The notes under the pieces: generated by a model
Told to the model about the DNA's origin: nothing
The model's database searches: none
What the model saw: the letters and a program-made list of their open reading frames with translations, nothing else
Made by a program: the position numbers and the translations under genes
Source: Aquila chrysaetos chrysaetos
Lineage: Eukaryota; Chordata; Aves; Accipitriformes; Accipitridae
Assembly: GCF_900496995.4 (NCBI RefSeq)
Contig: NC_044016.1
Span: 23,292,932 to 23,356,931, forward strand
Length of the DNA: 64,000 nucleotides
Reading direction: 5' to 3'
In this document: piece by piece, positions 54,601-64,000 of the stretch
Layout: every line of letters begins with the position of its first letter
How positions within the stretch are numbered: the first letter of the stretch is position 1

Positions 54601-55490
54601 AGTATTTGTCTTACTAAAGAGTAGTTTCACTTGATTTATCCCTATAAAACCTACCTGTGACATTTTGGTGCCATTGAGAACATGGCAAAACAGCCTCTGG
54701 ACATCAGTGAGACCCAGGCTTTGTGCCAGAATGAGATTTTTAAAAGTACCTGCTTGACCTTGTCTGACATTTGCTTCTGTACATCCTCATACTTGGTTCA
54801 GCTTGTTCCAGCAGCACGCTGCTTTCAGCCCCTCTTACAGCTGTTCCTACGTGACCAAACATGTTGATTCAGGAAATGAGAAGGCAGGTCTTTTTGGCTG
54901 TCTTAGGAGAAATTCAGTAACAATAGATTAGGGGGAAAAAAAAAAACCAAACAACTGGACCTGGACCTGTATAGTCATTTGAGCAATACTTTTAATTAGT
55001 TGTCCACCAAACATGATTTCTGTAAAGGGTATTAGTTTATTCTCTAGAGGGAGAGTTTTATGATCAGTCTAGCCTATTGCACACTACAGAATTTTTCTCC
55101 AGCCTTTACATTATAATATTTATTCTCCCCCTTCCCCAACTTATTTCCCCATCTGAAAAAAATTGGCTGATAGTGCTTCTTTTACCCATGCAGATGGTTT
55201 GAAGAAAAACATGTCAGGCAGTGAGGCACAGTCCTCCACAATGGGGGCCATCACAGTGTTTGAATGGACCATCCACTTGCCACCGAAGCTGGCAGTAACT
55301 CCCCTATTGCCAGGCTGGTGTTGCAAAATGGGAAGGCTGACCTGTGGTTTTTCAGTAACTGGTAGAGCAAAGCCAAGGTTCAGCCAAGCGTTAACTGGTT
55401 GGAGAACACACAACAGCAGTAAGCAGTAAAATAGGCTTCACTTTTTAGGCCTCTTTTACTCTTTCCAACGGCACCTGAAGAGCTGTCGGA
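51621..55490. other. Intergenic stretch without a recognised gene
   Basis: AT-rich, with A/C-rich simple sequence near 53061-53110. Anonymous open frames occur (for example minus strand 52337-52621 and 53222-53518) but none matches a known family. No P450 signature is visible. Confidence 0.65.
53061..53108. repeat. A-rich / AAAC low-complexity tract
   Basis: An A10 run followed by AAACCC/AAACAACAAC-type sequence and A7C5. It resembles a decayed poly-A tail, but no element was recognised on its left. Confidence 0.8.
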
Positions 55491-55902
55491 AGACGACGCC
55501 TTGGGATGCATTTACACGGCATTTCCAGGCTGGTTTTCTGGAACGCATAGCCAGCCTGTGCAGATACGTCGATAGATACACAGCTGTACCTCCAGCCGCA
55601 GGAGCATACTGGCAAGTGCGGCTGTGAGCGGCCACCCTGGCTGGTGAGCGGTGGCCAGGCAGGGAGCGGTGCTGGGGGCTCGGACAGCTCTCCCCACAGC
55701 TGTGGGCCAGCAGCCTAGTGAGGCCAGGGGAGAGGCAGGCACACCTGGCCGAGCAGTGGGGAGAGCAGCCCAGGGTGCCTGGAACTGGGGTTCAGGTGGG
55801 CCCTGGCAGCAGAGAATCGGCAATTTGGTGCACATGGTGAGACTAAAGCTTCCCTGAGAGCTCGTGAACGGGGTTGGGCTCACACATCTGGCTGCTTCCC
55901 AC

Positions 55903-56050
55903 CTTTGGGGGATGCGTGCTGGTCACTCAGGAGCTGTCTTACTGTAGGAGTTTGCTGGAAGGTGGGCTGAGCCACCGGCTGCTGCTGGCCTGGAGGTAAA
56001 GGAGGGGTGAGTACACGCTCTGCAGGGTATCCAGCTTCATACTGCTGCAT
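55903..56050 (-). other. Unidentified exon-like segment on the minus strand (Q/P-rich)
   Basis: On the minus strand a good acceptor (CTCTTTCTGTTACAG) is followed at once by ATGCAGCAG and 49 open codons rich in Gln, Pro and Thr, including PPLPPGQQQP and QQTPTVRQLLSDQ. A possible donor AAAG|GTGGGA follows at 55902, giving a 148-nt exon; otherwise the frame stays open to a stop at 55880. It sits in a GC-richer patch (about 55490-56060). The composition resembles a disordered segment of a nuclear protein, but I recognise no family and see no partner exon. It could be part of a gene mostly outside the window, a decayed retrocopy, or chance. Confidence 0.3.
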
Positions 56051-58625
56051 CTGTAACAGAAAGAGAGTGCGTGTGACACACACGATGGATACCGTAATGG
56101 TGGGTGTTTCACAAGCCTGTGTCTCTACTCCTGGCACCTGCTAGCGTTCAGTTAAAAGAGAAAATCTAGAAGCTGTCCCTAGGAAAGTTAACTAAAGGTA
56201 GACAGGATTTGATAGCTCCTGACAAGGAAGTGTGTTAAGTCTTGAGCCTGTAACTGCCTACATGCAAGACTCCTCCATGCAGGGCTTTGACTCTCCTGCA
56301 GTGAGACCTGAGGGGATGTTCCAGAACCCTCCTCTGGGGCACTGGTGCATGTGACAGGTGACAGTGAAATGAAGATGGTTTTTTTTCTTCTTTCCTTACT
56401 TCAAAAAATGTTTTTTGTTCATGTTCTCTGACTTAAATTTATATGGAAAAATACAAGGTAGAAAAGACGTTTCAAATGTATTACCTATGAACCGCCATCT
56501 TCATACCTATGAACAGCCATTTTGCTGTGAGAAGGGCTTGATACTGTTAAGCAAACAAGTGCTAAAACACTAGTGTGAAAACATTGCTGTAGCTTTGTTT
56601 TGTGGGATATATTTTAACTGCCAATATTTTATTCAATTTCTTCCATAACCGTTTACAGCGCTTGGTTAAAATCCTCACTGATGGACTTGCATGAAAGTCG
56701 TGTGGTGGGTGTGAGGCAGTCAGCAGCTGCTGTGAATGAGCAGGGCTCCATTAGCAGGCTCTGCAAGGGGAGTTAATGCTGATTCCCAGTAGCTGAGAAC
56801 TGTTTCATCCATTGGCAGCCTTAAATGAAAGATAAGGGGTGTTGCGTTTTTCTTAAATTGTTGTTGGGGGGTGGGGAGGTGTGTGTGCACGTGTGTGTTG
56901 AAAAGTAGTCCTTAAATTTAGGCTAGAGAATGAACTTGAATGAAGGAGCTTTTCTTATATCAAAGAGTAGCAGAATAGAAGCGAATGTTCAGTGTCTCTA
57001 CAGTGGTATCGGGTAAAGGCAAACAGGCTGATTGGGTTAATCTGCAATGCAACATCTTGATTTCTGTGCATTGTGCTGGATTTGTTTTTATATGAATGCT
57101 ATGGATTTGGGATTTCATCCTGTCTTATTTTGAATGTCAAACTGTAATTACATGCAGAAATTGAATGGGGACCACAGCTTCTGTGTTAGTGTATATACAT
57201 ATAAAAATATTTATGTGAATGTATATACCTGTATGTTTAAAAGAGCAATTTAAATAGATATGATTTGCTGTACTTTGTAGCTACAATAAGCAACTCAATT
57301 ACTTTGTGAAACTTTTTAAATTTCTGTCCATGATGTGTGAAAACTTAAAAGCAAGGGAGAAAGATTCTGCCTGCACATCATTTCATATTCTAACTTCTAA
57401 GAGCAAAGTTAAAAATGCTTCATGAAAGGAATTGCCACAGTTCAGCACTTAACTGGGCCTCCCTCTGAGAGGAAAGACAGGAAAAATACCTGTTGAATAC
57501 GAAGTGTTGCTAGATGCCTTGTATGCTGGAAGGGAAGTGCTAGGCGATAACCCTACTTGACACTGCAGGCTCATCTTGATACAGAGCTGTCAGTTCCTAT
57601 TGGAAGCCCCTTACATGTTTGACTCAGGGCAGGCAGGTGGTAAAGAAAAAAGTAAAAGATGCTGTAAATAAATATATTAGTTTTCCTTGCCTTGACTTCT
57701 CAAACTGTGAGCTTGTGAACTCTAAAGGGTTTATAGAGTCAGTAGGAGTCAACTCATAGTTCATCAAACCTGTCTCTAAGAGAGATGGCTGTAATTGGTA
57801 TCCCCAAACCATCGTATCTACTTCTAGAGTCTGTGGCTGAAGGGGAGGAGGGATGAGGTGGGGAGCCTTATGTGTGTGGAGGTGGGGTTTTGTCTTTTGA
57901 GGGTGCTTTTTTGTAAGTAAGGATCATGGTTTGCAGAGAAATGCTCAAGGAGGCTTGCTTAATATCCATCTGTGGAATGTTTGACTTTCTTTGTTTTCCT
58001 GAACTCAGTACTCATTCATCAGAAAGTAAAGTAACTCCTGTGGGAGTGGGAAGGGGAGAGAAATTTCAGGCAAGATTGAAGTTATCTTGGATATTAAGTA
58101 TGAGGAGACTGAAGCGCATCCCAGAATGGCTCCTGCTGAGACACTAATAGCTGGTCCGCTCACCCGTATTACACTGAATCTCTTCCAGTTTTCTTGCCAA
58201 AACAAGTGGTATTTCAGTTGTACTCAGAGTAAGGAGAAGTCAAAATGTAATCTTAAACAAGTGAGCTTTAGAGCCAGTGTTGCAGGGGTTGTGAAGTGCT
58301 TTTTCCGCTAAGCAGACAGGTGGGGCATTCAGCAGGAACCACAGGCCTGTCAGTAAGTTTGACCTGAGATAATTGGGGCCCCATGGCCAGTGGAAAGGTG
58401 TCCATAAAAACTGAGGTCTCAGCAGACCTGTGTATATCTCCAGGACTTCAGTTTCCAAGGGTTTTGGCAAACTCTGTTTTTCAGTGTTGCTCTTGTGTGA
58501 CTCCTTCTCTCTGGAGTTGGCTTTGATTTTTATTCTGGTTTTTTTCTGACACATGGCAGTCAGAAATGGATGTTTGGAACCTTAGTTCACCATTTGCTTT
58601 CTGCATTGGTATCTTCGTTACTACG

Positions 58626-58675
58626 TACAGCCTCCAATATATTTAATGCTTACAGCCTCCAATTTATTTAATGCT
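58626..58675. repeat. 25-bp tandem duplication
   Basis: Two adjacent copies of TACAGCCTCCAATWTATTTA plus ATGCT differ by a single base, so the duplication is probably recent. Confidence 0.95.
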
Positions 58676-61269
58676 TAACGCATATAGTATGTACAACAGA
58701 GGTGAGGTAGCGCTGTATTTACTGACTTACTTGATCATCATCTTACCAAACTACTTCTAATTACTTACCTATTTTATCAGATGGGGTCCCGTCTCATCTC
58801 TAGCATAAGCTTTTGCAACTAAGCGGAGCACCTCTTTTTTCAGAGTCTTTCAAATGCTACAAAAAAATATTTCCTGCACTGGAGACCTGTGAAACTTTGC
58901 AGTCAGGTAATATTTCACTCAATATAATTATGATAAAATACAGCTGATGTGGAAACTTGGGTACGAAGCAGCCCAATTGCCCAGGTCCACATTTTCTTTT
59001 TTCCAGTGACATAATAGATTTTCCAGTTGTTATTGACAGATTTCAAAAGGATATATCTCATATTCAGAGACAGGTTGAGTAATTCTTGATATTGCAGGCA
59101 TCGGAGCAGCCATAGAGAGACGTGTGGTCTTTCAGCACAGATGGAATTATCTGTTAAATTTTGCAGAATAATTTAGAAAACTTCTGGTGTGAATGGATAC
59201 CCTTCTGAGGATTGCTTCATGTAAAGCACTTTATGCCAATGTTTGTGTGCCGTAAGCCTTTGAAGCAATCTTTTTAGACACCGTATTTACGTGATCTCTT
59301 ATTTTGAGAAACACTGCATGAGTCTTTTAAGACATTTCTCCTATAACTGACACTCACTACTTGCACATTGCTTTGCATTCCTCATCATTCGTGTTCTTCT
59401 AGGTTTAAAGCCAAAAAATAAACGAGAAAGCCCTCAACCCAGTCTCTAACCCTGATCTAGAGAGGGATCCAGGTGCTCTGGAGTTTAGTAGGGTTTTCCC
59501 TGCTGATTTGAAGTGGAGCGTTCTCAGGTGTGCTAGTGAGTAGGGTGCCATGAAATTAACTGTAATTACCTTCTGGGTTTCTGTCACTGCCTGAAAGGAT
59601 GCAAAGTGACAACAGATTAATGCCCTGAAATAAAGCCAGTCAGTGAATGTGTTCAGAGAACAGTTCACACATCACAAAAGCCACAATTTCTGAACTGACT
59701 GTAAACTTTAGGGATGGGAGGAACCAACAGGCTTTGTGGTGTAGGAAAGAAAACAGTTCGTTTCTGCTGCAATGTTATCAGAGTGACAATTCAGTAAAGA
59801 ACTTACAAAAATCATATTAAAAACAGATTGAATATGTTAACTTTGAACTATATTTTTCTTATTAATTAATCCAATTTTTTTTCCTCATGAAAGTAGCTTT
59901 AATGTTTCCCTGGTATTGATTTGCAAAGAGGCATGTCCATCAATTAAATTTTTAAAAAATATATAAATGCATCATCATTATTCTTCCCATAAACAGAGAC
60001 CACGTGGCAGCCTGTAGTTTTATCCTAATAAGCAGATAACCCTATGAGGACACATGTGGGGGAAGCAGTGACGCTGGGCTGCTGCTGAGTTGCCAGCTAT
60101 GCGGTTCCCTCTCTGACAACATGCTGCTTTGTGGAAGCCCTATCCGTTGTTTCAGTTGCTGGAGTCCTCACCAGCCATATTGGAGACAGCCGTGCAAACA
60201 TTAAAAAAGAAAGAAGTGAGAAACCCTGACGTGTGCCAGGATTTTTGCTTTGTCTCTTGGCAGCTCCCAGTTGCCGATCGACTGGGACAGAGGGACGCTG
60301 AGAAGTCTCAGCAGTGCCGGGCAGCAGTTGCTGAGGTGCCTGGGGCACAGCATTTGTTCCAGGAATGCCACTTTTTGTTGATTCCACAATTAAATGCTAT
60401 GGGATTTTAATTTGCTATTTACTCATTTTTCATTTCCTTCATTTTTGGCATTCAATTCAATTCAAGACCCAATTTTGATGAAAAGATTGCCCTGGGACAT
60501 GAACACTTTCCTGGAGCTGAAAGTTGGATTAGTAAAGCACTTTCCTAGGATCTCCTCCTTAACACCCGTCTCTTTCCTTAGGGAAGGGGTGGGCTCACTG
60601 TAGGAGCTTGGGATCCCAGCCCTTACAAAGAACAGGGAGAATTAAGGCGTCTCACGGCGTACCAAGGTGCGGTTTTCCTAGGGGGCTGCAGCCTTCCCTG
60701 TTAAAATGCCTACCACAGCATGCATGTCTGCATCCCATGATGTTACGTTTTCTCACTCCATGCTCTAACCCTGGCAATGAGCCCATTTACTGGAGAAACC
60801 GATACATCCACCATTAGGGAACGAAGAGACTTGTCTGCCCCTAAATCCCACCGCTGCCCTTGGCTTAGGTGTACGAGTGCTACCCTGAGTTGTTTTACAT
60901 GTTTATATTTTGTCAGACATTGCTAGTAGTGTATAATGTAAGGGATTGTGTTTAACTGTTGGTGACTGTGGGCTGGTCCCAAACAAGGTGGTCTACTAAA
61001 ATCACCTTGTGTTTGGGTATTGGCCACAGCATTATTTACTGTTTCCTGAAACACGAGGGAGGAACAATGAAAACATGCATCTGTGTGGAAGATGTTTGGC
61101 AATATAATGTTTTTCTGGGATAACTCCTAATTGTTGAATGATTATTGCCAGGGCTATGTCCAAATTCTTTCTTCTTCCTCCTGCAAAAATATGAAACTCA
61201 ACTACAGTACTTGTATCTCTTTACATGAAAAGCTTCACAGAAAGATTATGGCCGGGTTGTTTTGTTTTC

Positions 61270-61286
61270 TTTTTTTTTTTTTTTTT
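61270..61286. repeat. T17 homopolymer
   Basis: Uninterrupted T17 followed by CCCC in the right-hand intergenic region. Confidence 0.9.
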
Positions 61287-61318
61287 CCCCTTCGTTAAGA
61301 AGTGCAAGGTTACTTACG

Positions 61319-61366
61319 TCCAGATTTTTGAGTACATGGGAGTTAGGTGCCTAAATGACTTCTAGT
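61319..61366. repeat. Old palindromic repeat relic
   Basis: The sequence TCCAGATTTTTGAGTACATG followed by GGAGTTAGGTGCCTAAATGACTT matches the pattern of a short repeat with GGAGTTAGGTGCCTAAATACCTTTG-like arms that I recall as common in turtles and crocodilians and present as relics in birds. The family name is uncertain. Confidence 0.45.
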
Positions 61367-64000
61367 GGATATCATCTTGAAAACTTGAGAACTCCACCCT
61401 GAGCTGGAGCAGAAATATATTGGAAGCATCTGATATTTGTTGTGGTCAGCCATAATCCTGAAGTTTTGTCCTGCTAATGTGATCCATCTTCAGTTAATAT
61501 AAGGACCAGTTGAACTTCCTTGCTAATACCCTTCCTCTATGCCCAGAAAGCTTAGGCTTATTTGCAAACATTCAGAACTAATGATGTGTTTCTTCAGATG
61601 ACCTGCTTCTGTAGAATCAAAATATCTATGTGGCTTGTTCTGGAAGAGCACTGTTCAGTTCCACTGCAGCAGCAGGCTTCTTAATAAGATCTGTGTGTCT
61701 TTTTCCAAATGGGAGTGAAGTATAAAATAAAACATAAATCTGGTCTTTTTTTTCTGCTGGGGGCGGGGGGGGGAAGGTATAACAAAGAATAGTGGTGATC
61801 TTATTCCTATTGTTTTTTCACTGATGAATAAGAAGAAAGCTTGTGCCACCAGAACAAGCTCTGTTAGAAAAGGTGGGCATCTCAGCTGCAAAGTATGACA
61901 TGCAAGATTGTCCTTTAAGGTTTTTCTCCAGCTTATATGGACAAACTCTGCTACTCCTTGGAGTGCTCTTACTAATAACTAAACCACATATTGGTGCTTT
62001 AATCAACCACAGATTAAGCTCTTAGCTTTCATCTTGCTGACCAGACTGAACAGTGAGGAGATGTCTGGCTGCAGGTGAAGAATGCTCTGTGCTAGGAGAT
62101 GACGAGGCCTCTTTTGAAGGAGATCAAGAGGCTCTATTTCTTATATTTTCCTGTAACTGCCTTTTGCTGCCTGCTGTGCCGAGCTGAGCAAGATGTGAGG
62201 GGCAGACTGGTGGACTCCAACCCCATCTTTGCTTTTAACAGCAGAATTACTTCTGCTGTTTGTGACTAGATTTTTCCCTCTGCAGGGGTGACTGCGTGTG
62301 GAAACCTCTAATGCTGGGCTTTTGAAACCTGAAAGGCCAAGCATGACTACAGGGTTATTGCTTTTCATCTGGCTACATATTTCTTCTCTGAAAAAAAGAG
62401 CCTCTAGGCTCTAATGTTGTGGGTAGTCCAACATGAGGGAAATATTTCAGTTGTGCCTTGGTCCTTGATTAACAAGGGTATGATATCGGTGTCTCAAGGT
62501 GGACTGGACTTAGGGCCAAAGAAGGAGCCTGAGGCCTCTCTTGCTGCTGATATGCCCATATCACTTCCAAAGAAGTTTGTGTTCCCTCTTGTGAAGCCTC
62601 TGTGCCTGTCTGTGTGTTTGTGCTCTTCCCTGGGGGTTCAGGTGGGCAGGATCCCAGATAATGCTGGCTCCTGAAGATGGTACCCTGAGGTGAATTAAGC
62701 TGTTTGGTTTGGGATGTGCAACTTTTTCAGCAGATTTGCAGCCATAGGCATAGATACCAAGTTCATGTTCCCAGCTTTTCTAGACATTTACTCTTTAAAT
62801 ACAAATGCTGAAAGAGCTTAGAGTCTGGTGTCACTACAGCCAAGTGGCCCATCCACTCTCTCTTGGTTTCTCTGTCAGTGCAGGATAGCTCTATAGATAG
62901 TGCAAGCAATTCATCATAGGTATGGACAGCAATATAGGGACTTTTGGATGAAATTCTAGGTACTATGCTACCTATGAAACTACATTTTACAGTCTGTCAT
63001 GACCAAGGCTGTAGTTGGAGAGTGAAAAGGAGAGGAATTTGCTAACTAGGATGCAAACTGAAGCTTTCTAGGGGCTTAAACAGTTTACATGACACACCAT
63101 TTTAATTGATGTAAACCCTTCCAGCAAGGAGGCAGAAGAGGATTTACTGAGCTTGGAAATAATTAAAATCATGCTGAAACTTTCCTAACAGGTGCTAAAT
63201 ATGACGTAGTGTGTGGTCTCCCTGAACAGGGTTGGCTTTCCCTATGTATGGGAAAGTGCAATGTCGGATGTTTCAATGCATGCACATGGACAAACAATGC
63301 TTTTATGGCATATTAAGAACAGTTTGGTTTATGGCTCTTTAGAAGCACCTTAAAATCTTGTTCTATGATGACTTTAGCAGAGCTGTCTAATTTCCAAGAT
63401 GTGCTTCTAAAGCAGTATGAGGTTTGTACCTGGTTTTTATTAACTATATTACAAGCTAAAAATAAACCAAGTTGCAGACAGCTGACAGCAATGTGGACCC
63501 TCAATGTGTTTCATTAAAAGTAATAATAATTCTCAGGGTCATGGAGGCAGAGATCAAACTCTTTTTGATTCCTGGAAGCCCTTTTGCTTGTCTGGGAGAG
63601 GAAAGTAACCTGACAGTCTTTGAAATTTACTGATACTCATCAAGATCGCTGGACTTTGAATGGAGCTTTACTTAATTATGAACTTTAACCCCATGTTTTA
63701 GATTGTTCTTGGACAAACTAAGTGGCTTTGCTGTGCCTTGCAGGCTACTGGTGGAGACGTTTTCTGGTAGTGTGTATAAAAGGATCCTGGGGTTGTATGT
63801 TGAAAATTGTCAACTGCAAGTACAGAATTACAATGAGGGTGGTCTAATTTTTTTAGACTAGCATAGGGATGTGGTGATTCTCTCTAATTTGTTATTTCAT
63901 CATGTCTGAGTGCTTTTGTGAAGAATGGACTCAAACTGACTTGGGAGTTAAAGTTTCAATAGAGAAATTCATCGGACCTCTGCAGGAGTGCAAGCTAGTT

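Larger units (their letters stand above)
56061..64000. other. Intergenic stretch to the window edge
   Basis: No gene was recognised. It holds the 25-bp tandem duplication at 58626, a T17 tract at 61270, a repeat relic at 61319 and a G-rich run near 61759. Simple GT-rich sequence occurs at 56865-56900. The rest is unique AT-rich DNA. Confidence 0.65.

Noticed and set aside
55512..55883. 123-codon minus-strand open frame next to the exon candidate
   Set aside because: Composition (Ala, Pro, Leu, Cys rich) follows the local GC content. There are no splice signals linking it and no family character.
61759..61775. G-rich run as a possible regulatory element
   Set aside because: Simple low-complexity sequence with no supporting context.
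1..64000. CRISPR arrays, operons, tRNA or rRNA genes, viral insertions
   Set aside because: No regularly spaced repeats, cloverleaf-like tRNA sequences or retroviral gag/pol/env frames were recognised. The sequence is ordinary vertebrate intron and intergenic DNA.

Overview
The window looks like nuclear DNA of a bird. It is AT-rich and gene-poor, with long introns bounded by GT/AG. It carries CR1 LINE fragments of several ages, including one fairly young, 5'-truncated copy of the type common in bird genomes, plus old palindromic repeats of a kind I associate with turtles, crocodilians and birds. There is no sign of prokaryotic or viral content. The species cannot be told from the sequence.

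One protein-coding gene is supported: RMDN2 (regulator of microtubule dynamics 2, FAM82A1) on the + strand. It starts in a CpG island at about 1-700 with a probable non-coding first exon ending at 440. Ten coding exons follow between 994 and 48720. Their phases fit end to end and give 1257 nt including the stop, 418 residues. The protein has an N-terminal membrane anchor, a coiled coil, an acidic linker and a C-terminal TPR-like helical domain. Most of the coding exons are under 110 nt. The introns range from 88 nt (intron 9) to 13.0 kb (intron 5).

Region by region: 1-1448 CpG-island promoter, exon 1 and the large first coding exon. 1449-8967 intron 2, mostly featureless AT-rich DNA. 8968-12405 exons 3-5. 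12406-25416 intron 5, with an ancient CR1 reverse-transcriptase fragment, microsatellites, a G16 tract and a small CpG-rich patch. 25417-27271 exons 6-7. 27272-36220 intron 7, with the younger CR1. 36221-38281 exons 8-10. 38282-48666 intron 10. 48667 to about 49.7 kb final exon and 3' UTR with several polyadenylation signals. From about 49.7 kb to 64 kb the DNA is intergenic, with a 1.1-kb ancient CR1 on the + strand and one exon-like minus-strand segment (55903-56050) that I cannot identify.

In mammals CYP1B1 lies just past the 3' end of RMDN2, on the opposite strand. I see no P450 haem-binding signature here, so if the synteny holds CYP1B1 lies to the right of the window. I found no convincing new biological system. 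The items most worth checking are the unidentified minus-strand exon candidate, the intronic CpG patch in intron 5, the 152-residue read-through product encoded across the exon 2 donor, and the old repeat built into the RMDN2 3' UTR.
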